This document shows positions 39,229-48,252 of a stretch of DNA of 64,000 nucleotides, in pieces. Each line of letters begins with the position of its first letter. Within the stretch, counting starts at the first letter, position 1. The notes under the pieces are model-generated. The model was given only the letters and a program-made list of their open reading frames with translations, ran no database searches and was not told the DNA's origin. Origin of the DNA: Metabacillus lacus (GTDB taxonomy: Bacteria > Bacillota > Bacilli > Bacillales > Bacillaceae); the NCBI RefSeq assembly GCF_009674805.1, contig NZ_WKKI01000007.1, positions 44,474 through 108,473 of the forward strand, written 5' to 3'. The translations under genes and the position numbers were made by a program.

Positions 39229-41592
39229 TTGCAGCAGCGTGTATTAAAGGTACTTGAATTTGATAAGGTAAAGGAGCAGCTCAGCCGGCATGTATCATCT
39301 TCCCTGGGAAGAGAAAAGGCTGCCGGGCTGCTTCCTTCAACTGATTTAGAACGGATAACCCGTCTTCAGCATGAAACGGATGAAGCTGCCACTGTACTGA
39401 GGCTTAAAGGACATGCACCTTTTGGCGGGCTGACCGATGTAAGGAGCGCCATCAAAAGAGCGGGAATCGGCAGTATTCTGAGTGCCGCAGAATTAATAGA
39501 GATTGCAGGCAACATCTATGCAAGCCGGCAGTTTAAGCAATTTATTGAAGATGTACTGGAAAATGAAGAAACAATTCTTCCTCATTTGAGTGAATATATT
39601 GAGAGGATTTTCCCGCTGACGGATCTCGAGCGAAGAATTCAGCGGTGCATCGATGATAATGGCGAGGTGCTCGACGGAGCGAGCGAAACGCTCAGGGGGA
39701 TACGGAACCAGCTGAGAACATTGGAGGCGCGCGTCAGAGAAAAGCTGGAGTCTATGACCCGGTCATCTTCTTCACAGAAGATGCTTTCCGATGCAATCAT
39801 AACGATTAGAAATGACCGCTTTGTCCTTCCTGTTAAACAGGAATACAGATCAGCTTATGGAGGAATTGTTCATGATCAGTCCGCTTCAGGAGCAACACTG
39901 TTCATTGAGCCGCAGGCTGTGGTTGAAATCAATAATACGCTTCAGCAGGCAAGAGTAAAAGAAAAAAGAGAAATTGAAAGAATTCTGCGCCTCCTTTCAG
40001 AGGGAGTGGCTGAAGAAGAGCAGGTACTGCTGGAAAATACAGCTGTTATGGCGGAGCTTGATTTCATTTTTGCCAAAGCAAAATATGCAAAGGCCATTAA
40101 AGCCTCCATGCCCGAAATGAATAAAAGGGGAATCATCAGGCTGCTGAAAGCGCGGCATCCTCTTCTTCAGGCAGATGAAGTTGTGGCCAATGATATCATT
40201 TTGGGAGAGAATTACTCTACCATTGTCATAACAGGTCCGAATACCGGGGGAAAAACGGTTACCCTGAAAACAATCGGCTTGTTTACCCTGATGGCGCAGG
40301 CAGGGCTGCATGTGCCGGCATTGCACGGGTCTGAACTTGCTGTTTTTGAAGGAGTGTTTGCAGACATCGGCGATGAGCAGTCTATTGAACAAAATCTAAG
40401 TACATTCTCCTCTCATATGGTGAATATAGTCGAAATTCTGCATAAAGCAGATGAAAACAGCCTGGTGTTATTCGATGAGCTTGGCGCGGGAACAGATCCA
40501 CAGGAAGGAGCTGCCCTCGCCATTTCAATACTAGATGAAGTGTATCACCGGGGAGCGAGGGTTGTTGCCACCACCCACTATCCTGAATTAAAGGCCTACG
40601 GCTATAATCGAACCGGCGTTATGAATGCCAGTGTGGAATTTAACGTTGAAACCCTCAGCCCGACATATAAGCTTTTAATTGGTGTTCCGGGCCGAAGCAA
40701 CGCGTTTGAAATTTCCAAACGACTTGGATTGATGGATCATGTCATTCAGGATGCAAAATCACAAATCAGCGCCGAAACAAACGAAGTGGATGCCATGATT
40801 GCTTCCCTGGAAGAAAGCAGGAAAAGCGCAGAAGCTGAGCTGCAAGATGCTGAAACACTCCGTAAAGAGGCCGAAGCGCTTCATAAGGAACTTCAGCGTC
40901 AGGTATTAGAGTTTAACGAGGACAAGGACAAGCTTTTTGAAGAAGCAGAACGCCAAGCTGAACAAAAAGTGGGGGAGGCCCAAAAAGAGGCTGAAGAAAT
41001 CATTGGATCCTTAAGGAAAATGAGAAAAGAGCAAAATGCCGCTGTCAAAGAGCATGAACTGATAGATGCGAAAAAACGGCTTGAAGAAGCTCTTCCAGTA
41101 TTCGAAAAAAGCAGAAAAAGCAAGCCTTCTCAGGATAAAAAGGATCAATCCTTCAAATCAGGGGATGAAGTAAAAGTAATCAGCTTTAATCAAAAAGGAA
41201 TACTGATTGAAAAAACAGGAGAAAAAGAATGGAATGTTCAGCTCGGCATCTTGAAAATGAAAGTAAAAGAGCGGGATTTGCAATACCTGTCTGGACCGAA
41301 ACAAACTGAACAAAAAGCGCTCGCTTCTGTAAAAGGAAAGGACTACCATGTTTCTGTGGAGCTTGACCTAAGAGGGGACCGCTATGAGGAAGCTTTGTTA
41401 AAAGTTGATAAATATCTTGATGACGCTGTACTCGCCGGATATCCGCGTGTTTCCATTATTCATGGGAAGGGAACTGGAGCCCTTCGAAAAGGAGTACAGG
41501 AGTATTTGAGCAATCACCGCAATGTCAAGAAAGCGCGGTTTGGCGAAGCTGGAGAAGGCGGTTCAGGCATTACTGTAGTGGAATTAAAGTAA
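39229..41592 (+). CDS. mutS2: Endonuclease MutS2
   Basis: 787 residues, TTG start at 39229 behind AGGAGG. MutS-like core and clamp domains, ATPase with Walker A GPNTGGKT (near residue 335) and Walker [14 protein letters not shown], a long coiled-coil (about 515-630), a KOW-like segment and the C-terminal Smr nuclease domain ([35 protein letters not shown]). In B. subtilis it rescues collided ribosomes and affects recombination. Upstream of yshE. Confidence 0.95.
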   Translation: MQQRVLKVLEFDKVKEQLSRHVSSSLGREKAAGLLPSTDLERITRLQHETDEAATVLRLKGHAPFGGLTDVRSAIKRAGIGSILSAAELIEIAGNIYASRQFKQFIEDVLENEETILPHLSEYIERIFPLTDLERRIQRCIDDNGEVLDGASETLRGIRNQLRTLEARVREKLESMTRSSSSQKMLSDAIITIRNDRFVLPVKQEYRSAYGGIVHDQSASGATLFIEPQAVVEINNTLQQARVKEKREIERILRLLSEGVAEEEQVLLENTAVMAELDFIFAKAKYAKAIKASMPEMNKRGIIRLLKARHPLLQADEVVANDIILGENYSTIVITGPNTGGKTVTLKTIGLFTLMAQAGLHVPALHGSELAVFEGVFADIGDEQSIEQNLSTFSSHMVNIVEILHKADENSLVLFDELGAGTDPQEGAALAISILDEVYHRGARVVATTHYPELKAYGYNRTGVMNASVEFNVETLSPTYKLLIGVPGRSNAFEISKRLGLMDHVIQDAKSQISAETNEVDAMIASLEESRKSAEAELQDAETLRKEAEALHKELQRQVLEFNEDKDKLFEEAERQAEQKVGEAQKEAEEIIGSLRKMRKEQNAAVKEHELIDAKKRLEEALPVFEKSRKSKPSQDKKDQSFKSGDEVKVISFNQKGILIEKTGEKEWNVQLGILKMKVKERDLQYLSGPKQTEQKALASVKGKDYHVSVELDLRGDRYEEALLKVDKYLDDAVLAGYPRVSIIHGKGTGALRKGVQEYLSNHRNVKKARFGEAGEGGSGITVVELK

Positions 41593-41611
41593 GTGAGTGG
41601 GGAGAATGAGG

Positions 41612-42016
41612 ATGAATTCTTTTTGGGAGCATGAACTGGTGCAAACAGCCGCATATTTCAGCGTTGTGATATTATGTGCAATTGTCTTTCTGACCGTTTT
41701 CGAACTTGTGACAAAATATAAAAACTGGGAGGAAATTCAGAAGGGGAATTTGGCAGTTGCAATGGCTACCGGAGGGAAAATGTTCGGTATTGCTAACATC
41801 TTTCGTTTTTCCATTCAGCAGCATGATACATTGTTTGAAATGATGAAATGGGGCGTGTTTGGATTTATCCTCCTCCTTTTAGGTTACTTCATTTATGAGT
41901 TCCTGACTCCAAGATTTAAAATTGATGAGGAAATTCAAAAAGACAACCGGGCGGTCGGTTTTATCTCAATGGTAATCTCGATTGGCTTGTCCTACGTAAT
42001 CGGAGCGGGAATTTAA
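41612..42016 (+). CDS. yshE: DUF350 membrane protein YshE
   Basis: 134 residues from the ATG at 41612, best spaced to GGGGAG; ATG 41606 and GTG 41597 are alternatives. Four membrane helices in two similar halves: NLAVAMATGGKMFGIAN after the first helix and NRAVGFISMVISIGLSY near the end, the DUF350 repeat. Function unknown. A 26-codon ORF follows 12 bases after the stop. Confidence 0.85.
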   Translation: MNSFWEHELVQTAAYFSVVILCAIVFLTVFELVTKYKNWEEIQKGNLAVAMATGGKMFGIANIFRFSIQQHDTLFEMMKWGVFGFILLLLGYFIYEFLTPRFKIDEEIQKDNRAVGFISMVISIGLSYVIGAGI

Positions 42017-42028
42017 GGAGAGGATACT

Positions 42029-42109
42029 ATGGAAACATTGGCTAAAGTACTGCTGGCCTGCTGTGCCCTTTTTATCATTGTTGGAATTATTTATATGATC
42101 CTGGCTTAG
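42029..42109 (+). CDS. Putative 26-residue single-pass membrane peptide
   Basis: ATG at 42029 with AGGAGAGG six bases upstream, stop TAG at 42107-42109. After METLAK the sequence is almost wholly hydrophobic (VLLACCALFIIVGIIYMILA), one membrane helix. It lies 12 bases after yshE and its stop is inside the operon terminator, so it is the last gene of the mutS2-yshE run. No family recognised. The ribosome binding site, spacing and composition argue for translation; there is no comparative evidence here. Confidence 0.65.
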   Translation: METLAKVLLACCALFIIVGIIYMILA

Positions 42110-42134
42110 AAGCGGTGCTTCTAAGCTTTTTTTT
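42104..42134 (+). terminator. Terminator of the polX-mutS2-yshE run
   Basis: GCTTAGAAGC (42104-42113) pairs with GCTTCTAAGC (42117-42126), then eight T. It contains the stop codon of the 26-residue ORF. Confidence 0.95.
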
Positions 42135-42284
42135 GATTCCAACCGGAGAACACACCAGCCAGTTTTGTTCGGGGCCTAAAGAACTTAAATTGACGAAATA
42201 ATATAAAAATACTTTCATTTCTGAATATATTTTAGATATACTTATATATAAGCCAAAAGTCTTAAAATAAAAGGAGGAATTATA

Positions 42285-43973
42285 TTGGAACTTCAACAGC
42301 CTTGGCTGGACCATTATCCTGGCGAGATTCCAAAGAACATGGAAATTGACCAGAAACCTCTGCAGTATTATTTAAAAAAGTCAGCAGAGGAATATCCTGA
42401 CAAAATCGCCATTCATTTTTTGGGGAAGAAGCTTTCTTTCAAGAATCTTTATAATCAGTCACTCAAATTTGCAAACTATCTTCAAAAAACGGGGCTTACC
42501 CAGGGAGAAACAGTCTCTATTATGCTGCCGAATTGCCCTCAGGCGGTTATCGCTTATTATGGCACGCTGCTGGCAGGAGGAATAGTCGTTCAGACGAATC
42601 CCTTGTACATGGAACGCGAGCTTGAATATCAACTGAAGGACAGCCATTCCCGCTATATTGTTACGCTGGATCTTTTATACCCGAGGGTTTCTAAAATGAA
42701 AGCGTTAACAAGTTTGGAACATATTTTTGTAACAGGAATAAAGGATTATCTTCCCTTTCCAAAAAACCTGATATACCCGTTCATCCAAAAAAAGCAGCAT
42801 GGTGTAGTTGTGAAAGCAGAACATGGGGGTAAAACCCATCTGTTTACCAGAGCACTGGCTGAGTCAAAACCTGAGGCAAAAGAATATGAGATCAATGTCA
42901 AAGAAGATACAGCACTGCTGCAGTATACCGGCGGAACGACAGGATTTCCCAAAGGAGTCATGCTGACCCATGAAAATCTGGTAGCTAATACCGCCATGTG
43001 TTCTGCATGGATGTACCGCTGCAAAAAAGGAGAAGAAGTGGTTCTTGGCATTCTGCCCTTTTTTCATGTTTACGGAATGACGACTGTTATGAATCTGTCT
43101 GTGATGCAGGCATATAAGATGGTGCTGCTGCCTAAGTTTGATCCTGGAGATACATTAAAAGCGATTCAAAAAGAAAAGCCGACCCTTTTTCCGGGTGCTC
43201 CTACCATTTATATTGCATTGCTCAACCATCCTGACATTGCTAAATATGATTTATCATCAATAGACAGCTGTATCAGCGGATCAGCCCCGCTTCCAATTGA
43301 TGTTCAGGAGAAATTTGAGAGAGTCACAGGAGGCAAGCTTGTTGAAGGATATGGACTGTCTGAAGCATCTCCAGTCACACATGCCAATTTTCTATGGGAT
43401 CAACGGAAAATCGGCAGCGTAGGTGTCCCGTGGCCCAATACCAAGTCAATGATCCTGTCACTGGAAACCGGAGAGCAGGCAAAACCTAAGGAATTGGGAG
43501 AAATCATTGTATCAGGGCCGCAAATCATGAAAGGATATTGGAATAAGCCTGAGGAAACGGATGCCGTGCTGAAGGACGGCTGGCTGTACACAGGCGATAT
43601 TGGCTATATGGATGAAGATGGATACTTCTATATTGCCGACAGGAAAAAAGATATGATTATCGCGGGAGGATTTAATATTTATCCCAGGGAAATAGAAGAA
43701 GTACTATATGAACACCCTAAAGTGAAAGAAGCAGTTGTTGCAGGAATACCAGATCCGTACCGGGGAGAAACCGTAAAAGCATATATTGTATTGAAAGACG
43801 GAGAAACAGCAGACGAGAATGAATTTAATGAATTTGCTAGACTGCATCTTGCCGCTTATAAAGTTCCAAGAATCTACGAGTTCAAGGAAGAACTGCCGAA
43901 AACTGCTGTTGGGAAGATACTGAGAAGAGCATTGGTAGATGAAGAAAAAGAAAAGCTGAAGAATGCAGAGTAA
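42285..43973 (+). CDS. lcfA: Long-chain fatty acid-CoA ligase
   Basis: Activates fatty acids for beta-oxidation by forming acyl-AMP then acyl-CoA. 562 residues, TTG start at 42285 with AGGAGG upstream. ANL-family motifs: YTGGTTGFPKG (P-loop), EGYGLSEASPVTH, GWLYTGDIGYMDEDGYFYIADRKKDMII and the C-terminal Lys in PKTAVGKILRR. Upstream of fadR-fadB-etfBA, the order of the B. subtilis lcfA locus. I found no good FadR operator in its own upstream region. Confidence 0.94.
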   Translation: MELQQPWLDHYPGEIPKNMEIDQKPLQYYLKKSAEEYPDKIAIHFLGKKLSFKNLYNQSLKFANYLQKTGLTQGETVSIMLPNCPQAVIAYYGTLLAGGIVVQTNPLYMERELEYQLKDSHSRYIVTLDLLYPRVSKMKALTSLEHIFVTGIKDYLPFPKNLIYPFIQKKQHGVVVKAEHGGKTHLFTRALAESKPEAKEYEINVKEDTALLQYTGGTTGFPKGVMLTHENLVANTAMCSAWMYRCKKGEEVVLGILPFFHVYGMTTVMNLSVMQAYKMVLLPKFDPGDTLKAIQKEKPTLFPGAPTIYIALLNHPDIAKYDLSSIDSCISGSAPLPIDVQEKFERVTGGKLVEGYGLSEASPVTHANFLWDQRKIGSVGVPWPNTKSMILSLETGEQAKPKELGEIIVSGPQIMKGYWNKPEETDAVLKDGWLYTGDIGYMDEDGYFYIADRKKDMIIAGGFNIYPREIEEVLYEHPKVKEAVVAGIPDPYRGETVKAYIVLKDGETADENEFNEFARLHLAAYKVPRIYEFKEELPKTAVGKILRRALVDEEKEKLKNAE

Positions 43974-44067
43974 CCTGACATTCTGCCTCCTTGCACGCAG
44001 GAGGTGCTCCTTGTACTTGTACAAGCCATGAGTTACAATCTAATAGAGAAGAATAGTCATTTTGCAC

Positions 44068-44122
44068 TTGACAGAAACCGTGAAAATTTTTATGATGGAA
44101 TTATGAATGATGATTCATTCAT
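44068..44122 (+). promoter_or_regulatory. fadR promoter with FadR operator at the start point
   Basis: -35 TTGACA (44068-44073), 17-bp spacer, -10 TATGAT (44091-44096). From 44103 to 44122 lies a 20-bp palindrome, ATGAATGA-TGAT-TCATTCAT, which matches the B. subtilis FadR site TGAATGANTANTCATTCA except for one central base. It covers the predicted +1, so FadR should repress fadR-fadB-etfB-etfA. Confidence 0.88.
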
Positions 44123-44146
44123 TTTTTCTGAAGGGAAAGAAAAGAT

Positions 44147-44731
44147 TTGAAACAAAAAAAACCAAAATATAAGCAGATTATTGATGCAGCCGTTATTGTT
44201 ATAGCTGAAAACGGCTATCATCAAGCACAGGTTTCCAAGATAGCAAAACAGGCGGGAGTAGCGGATGGAACCATCTATCTCTATTTTAAAAATAAAGAGG
44301 ACATCCTTGTTTCGCTTTTTCAGGAAAAAATGGGAACCTTTATTGAAAAAATCGAAGAGCAGATTGCAGGAAAGGAAAGTGCAGCAGAGAAATTATACAT
44401 GCTGATACAAAAGCATTTTTCCCTGCTGTCTGAAGACTGCCACCTTGCCATAGTGACTCAGCTGGAGCTCAGGCAGTCGAATAAGGAATTGAGGCTCCGC
44501 ATCAATGAAGTGCTGAAGAACTATCTGAATGTTGTAGATCAGATTATTCTCGCCGGAAAAGATAGCGGAGAATTCAGCAGCACCCTGGATCTGCGGCTGG
44601 CAAGGCAGATGATTTTCGGAACGATTGATGAAACAGTCACAACATGGGTTATGAATGATCAAAAGTACGATCTGGTTTCCAATGCAGAAAAAGTACAGGA
44701 ATTATTAATTTACGGATTCGGGAAAAGGTAA
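44147..44731 (+). CDS. fadR: TetR-family fatty acid regulator FadR (YsiA)
   Basis: 194 residues, TTG start. N-terminal HTH with VSKIAKQAGVADGTIYLYFKNKEDIL (about 27-52) and an all-helical ligand domain. In B. subtilis FadR represses beta-oxidation genes and is released by long-chain acyl-CoA. The operator at its own promoter supports autoregulation. First gene of a four-gene run with fadB, etfB and etfA. Confidence 0.92.
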   Translation: MKQKKPKYKQIIDAAVIVIAENGYHQAQVSKIAKQAGVADGTIYLYFKNKEDILVSLFQEKMGTFIEKIEEQIAGKESAAEKLYMLIQKHFSLLSEDCHLAIVTQLELRQSNKELRLRINEVLKNYLNVVDQIILAGKDSGEFSSTLDLRLARQMIFGTIDETVTTWVMNDQKYDLVSNAEKVQELLIYGFGKR

Positions 44732-44767
44732 ACGGCTTTTTTTCAATCCTTGAAGGGAGTGAAAAGT

Positions 44768-45541
44768 TTGGACTTTCTTACACTTGAAAAAGAGAGCATG
44801 ACAGCGACCATTACAATTCAGCATGCTCCAGCTAACGCGCTGTCCTCAGCAGTATTAAAGGAATTGTCAGCACTGCTTGATGAAGTGGAGACAGATCGTG
44901 AAGTCAGAGTTCTGATACTGAGAGGAGAAGGAAGATTCTTCTCCGCAGGGGCGGACATTAAAGAGTTCACTTCTATTCCAAACGGATCCGAATTTTCCAG
45001 GCTGGCAAAGCTGGGGCAGGATCTTTTTGAGAGGGTGGAAACTTTTCCTAAACCGATTATTGCCGCTATACATGGAGCCGCTTTGGGCGGGGGGCTGGAG
45101 CTTGCGATGGCCTGCCATCTAAGGCTGGTGACTGAATCCGCTAAGCTTGGCCTTCCTGAATTGCAGCTGGGCCTGATTCCTGGATTTGCAGGCACTCAAA
45201 GGCTGCCAAGGTACGTAGGAAGGGCAATGGCGCTGGAAATGCTGCTCACAAGTGAGCCTATTACAGGCAGAAGGGCAGCAGAGCTTGGACTTGCCAATCA
45301 TGCTTACAGCGATGATGAGTTATTTACTAAAGCCGCTGAGCTCGCTGCAAAATTTTCGCAAAAAGGACCTGTTGCTGTTGCTGCAGCAATACAGCTGCTC
45401 AATGAATCTAAAACGGCATCATATCATGATGCAGCGGCCAAGGAAGCAGAAATGTTTGGTACAGTCTTTGAAAGTGCTGATGCCAAAGAAGGAATCTCAG
45501 CTTTCCTGGAAAAAAGAACACCGCAATTTAAGGGAGAATAG
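44768..45541 (+). CDS. fadB: Enoyl-CoA hydratase
   Basis: Crotonase-fold enzyme that hydrates trans-2-enoyl-CoA, second step of beta-oxidation. Start TTG at 44768, seven bases behind AAGGGAGTG; upstream in-frame TTG (44750) and GTG (44759) overlap that site. 257 residues with the oxyanion-hole segments GRFFSAGADIKEF and IHGAALGGGLELAMACHLR and the catalytic Glu in GLPELQLGLIPGF. It is the short hydratase, not the large multifunctional FadB of E. coli. Confidence 0.93.
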   Translation: MDFLTLEKESMTATITIQHAPANALSSAVLKELSALLDEVETDREVRVLILRGEGRFFSAGADIKEFTSIPNGSEFSRLAKLGQDLFERVETFPKPIIAAIHGAALGGGLELAMACHLRLVTESAKLGLPELQLGLIPGFAGTQRLPRYVGRAMALEMLLTSEPITGRRAAELGLANHAYSDDELFTKAAELAAKFSQKGPVAVAAAIQLLNESKTASYHDAAAKEAEMFGTVFESADAKEGISAFLEKRTPQFKGE

Positions 45542-45583
45542 TTTTTTTAGGGAGAAATTTTTCAATCTGACAGGGGGATTAAC

Positions 45584-46357
45584 ATGAATATTTTTGTCGT
45601 AATGAAAAGAACTTTTGATACAGAGGAAAAAATCACGGTAAATAACGGGAAAATAGCGGAAGACGGTGCAGAATACATCATTAATCCTTATGATGAGTAT
45701 GCAATTGAGGAAGCCATTACTGTACGTGATGCTGAAGGAGGAGAAGTCACCGTTGTCACTGTAGGGGGAGAAGAGGCAGAAAAGGAACTGCGCACTGCTC
45801 TTGCGATGGGCTGTGACAAGGCTGTACTCATCAACACAGAAGATGATGTGGAAAATGGCGACCAATTTACAACATCAAAAATTCTTGCCCAATATTTGAA
45901 AGATAAGGAAGCTGATTTAATTATTGGCGGAAATGTTGCAATTGACGGGGGATCCGGACAAGTTGGTCCAAGATTGGCAGAGCTCCTGGATATTCCTTAT
46001 GTGACTACGATTACGGAGCTGAAAATCAGCGGAAGTAATGTAACCGTTACCAGAGATGTTGAAGGTGATTCAGAAGTGATTGAAGCATCTCTTCCTTTGC
46101 TTGTGACTGCACAGCAGGGTCTGAACGAGCCGAGATATCCGTCTTTGCCGGGTATAATGAAAGCAAAGAAAAAACCTCTTGAAGAGCTTGAACTGGATGA
46201 TTTGGACCTTTCTGAGGATGATGTGGAAGCGAAAACAAAGACAATTGAAATTTATCTTCCGCCTAAAAAAGAGGCAGGCAGAATACTGCAAGGCGAATTA
46301 AATGATCAGGTAAAAGAATTAGTAGGTCTGCTGCGTACGGAAGCAAAAGTAATTTAA
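45584..46357 (+). CDS. etfB: Electron transfer flavoprotein, beta subunit
   Basis: 257 residues. With EtfA it carries electrons from acyl-CoA dehydrogenases to the membrane quinone pool. The signature VTRDVEGDSEVIEASLPLLVTAQQGLNEPRYPSL type segment, shared by beta subunits, is present near residue 150; AMP-binding region around DGGSGQVGPRLAE. AGGGGG precedes the ATG. Followed by etfA. Confidence 0.95.
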   Translation: MNIFVVMKRTFDTEEKITVNNGKIAEDGAEYIINPYDEYAIEEAITVRDAEGGEVTVVTVGGEEAEKELRTALAMGCDKAVLINTEDDVENGDQFTTSKILAQYLKDKEADLIIGGNVAIDGGSGQVGPRLAELLDIPYVTTITELKISGSNVTVTRDVEGDSEVIEASLPLLVTAQQGLNEPRYPSLPGIMKAKKKPLEELELDDLDLSEDDVEAKTKTIEIYLPPKKEAGRILQGELNDQVKELVGLLRTEAKVI

Positions 46358-46399
46358 TTTTTTGATAACATGGATTACTAAAGACAGGGGGAAAATGGG

Positions 46400-47380
46400 A
46401 TGGCGAGAAAAGTATTGGTATTAGGTGAAGCTAGGGAAGGCTCCCTTCGAAATGTATCTTTTGAAGCAATTGCTGCGGGGAAAACTGTATCAGAAGGCGG
46501 AGAAGTGGTAGCTTTATTAATTGGCAAGGATATTGCGGGTCTTGCTGGAGAGCTTTATGCATATGGAGCCGACAAAGTGCTGACGGTTGAAAATGATACT
46601 CTTGAAAATTACACGCCTGATGGTTATACGCAGGCAGTCATGGCTGCAGTAGAACAGGAAAGCCCGGAAGGAATCATTTTTGGGCATACTGCTCTTGGAA
46701 AAGATTTGTCTGCAAAATTGGCGGCCCGCCTGAATACAGGTCTGGTATCAGATGCGACAGATATTGAAGCTGCAGGAGGAAATATCGTATTTACAAGGCC
46801 GATTTATTCCGGTAAGGCATTTGAAAAGAAGATTGTTACAGATGGAACAATCTTTGCGACAATCCGGCCGAATAATATTGCTCCTTTGGAGAAAAATGAT
46901 TCCCAAACGGGTGAAGCATCCACACTGACGGTGGAGATTAAGGATATCAGAACTGTTGTACAAGAAGTTGTCCGCAAGGCTGCAGAAGGAGTAGACCTTT
47001 CCGAGGCAAAAGTAATTATAGCCGGCGGAAGAGGTGTGAAAAGCGAAGGTGGATTTCAGCCGCTTCAGGAGCTTGCGAATGTTTTGGGCGGCGCTGTCGG
47101 AGCTTCCAGGGGCGCTTGTGATGCGGAATACTGCGATTACTCTCTGCAAATCGGGCAGACAGGCAAGGTAGTCACACCGGATCTGTATATTGCCTGCGGT
47201 ATATCAGGTGCTATTCAGCATCTTGCCGGCATGTCTAACTCAAAAATTATCGTGGCAATTAATAAAGACCCGGAAGCGAACATTTTCAAGATTGCGGACT
47301 ATGGAATTGTGGGTGACCTGTTTGAGGTAATTCCGCTGCTAACGGAAGAATTCAAAAAGCTGAAAGTTCAATCTGCCTAA
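46400..47380 (+). CDS. etfA: Electron transfer flavoprotein, alpha subunit
   Basis: 326 residues. The FAD-binding C-terminal domain contains GGRGVKSEGGFQPLQELA, the LGGAVGASRGACDAEYC stretch, and the ETF-alpha signature LYIACGISGAIQHLAGM. Ends the fadR-fadB-etfB-etfA run; a hairpin (AGGCTGCC-type, about 47426-47448) with a weak T tail follows. Confidence 0.95.
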   Translation: MARKVLVLGEAREGSLRNVSFEAIAAGKTVSEGGEVVALLIGKDIAGLAGELYAYGADKVLTVENDTLENYTPDGYTQAVMAAVEQESPEGIIFGHTALGKDLSAKLAARLNTGLVSDATDIEAAGGNIVFTRPIYSGKAFEKKIVTDGTIFATIRPNNIAPLEKNDSQTGEASTLTVEIKDIRTVVQEVVRKAAEGVDLSEAKVIIAGGRGVKSEGGFQPLQELANVLGGAVGASRGACDAEYCDYSLQIGQTGKVVTPDLYIACGISGAIQHLAGMSNSKIIVAINKDPEANIFKIADYGIVGDLFEVIPLLTEEFKKLKVQSA

Positions 47381-47631
47381 GCAGACGGAGATACTTTGTG
47401 CAGCTGTATGCAATGAATCAAAAAGGGCTGCCGCAAGGCAGCCTGTTGTCGTTGATTGCTTAGCATACACCTATAAAGAGCCAGCTAGGTGAAATTCAGT
47501 TAAGTTTCCCCCTCGCCATGTGTTAAATAGGGTTAGGACTGGGAAAGGTATAAGTGAAGCAAATCATTCGCAACTATCCCGGCGCGGGTGGTATACTGGG
47601 TATACATTTTACCTATATAGGAGGAATACTC

Positions 47632-47946
47632 ATGGCAATTACAAATGTAACGGATTCAAACTTTTCTGCAGAAACAAACGACGGCGTAGTTCTGGCTGAT
47701 TTCTGGGCTCCTTGGTGCGGACCTTGTAAAATGATTGCACCTGTGCTTGAAGAGCTTGATCAAGATATGGGAGAAAAAGTGAAAATCGTAAAACTTGATG
47801 TAGATGAAAATCAAGAAACTGCTGGTAAATTTGGAGTGATGAGCATTCCTACACTGCTTGTATTCAAAGACGGCGAAGTTGTTGATAAAGCAGTAGGCTA
47901 TCAGCCGAAAGAAGCTCTTGCGGAACTTTTAAATAAGCATGTTTAA
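47632..47946 (+). CDS. trxA: Thioredoxin
   Basis: General disulfide reductant, 104 residues with active site WCGPC in [12 protein letters not shown] and the cis-Pro in SIPTLLVF. Start at 47632 behind AGGAGG; the frame is open further upstream through the promoter. The promoter has an extended -10 TGGTATACT (47589-47597), embedded in GTATAC-TGG-GTATAC. Confidence 0.97.
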   Translation: MAITNVTDSNFSAETNDGVVLADFWAPWCGPCKMIAPVLEELDQDMGEKVKIVKLDVDENQETAGKFGVMSIPTLLVFKDGEVVDKAVGYQPKEALAELLNKHV

Positions 47947-47947
47947 T

Positions 47948-47975
47948 TAAAAACAGCCGAAAGGCTGTTTTTTAC
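47948..47975 (+). terminator. Terminator after trxA
   Basis: AAAACAGCC (47950-47958), GAAA loop, GGCTGTTTT (47963-47971), T run. The rest of the gap to uvrC (47976-48252) holds an extended -10 promoter TGGTATAAT near 48140 and nothing else I can name; no SOS box was seen. Confidence 0.93.
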
Positions 47976-48252
47976 TGGGCAAAAAGCATAAGAAATCATA
48001 AGCGTCGTTCACCTTTGTACACATTCTGCAGAACCCCGGCCTCTTTTTATGTCCCTAAATGTACTCCTTTGCTCCTGCAAAAATTGACTACAGCTAAACA
48101 ACTTTCCAATTTATTCCTTTTAGACAGAAGCAGCTTGATGTATGGTATAATAGAATGCTGCTAACAGAGCATATATGAAGGCAAGATAGCTCCACTGTAG
48201 TAAAATAGTATCTTACAAAGTATAACAGCCGCACTAGTGGGGTGATGATAAT

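Noticed and set aside
42180..42284. FadR operator before lcfA
   Set aside because: Only scattered half-site resemblance (TTCATT, GAAT) in the wrong arrangement.
47976..48252. SOS box before uvrC
   Set aside because: No GAAC-N4-GTTC motif found in the gap.
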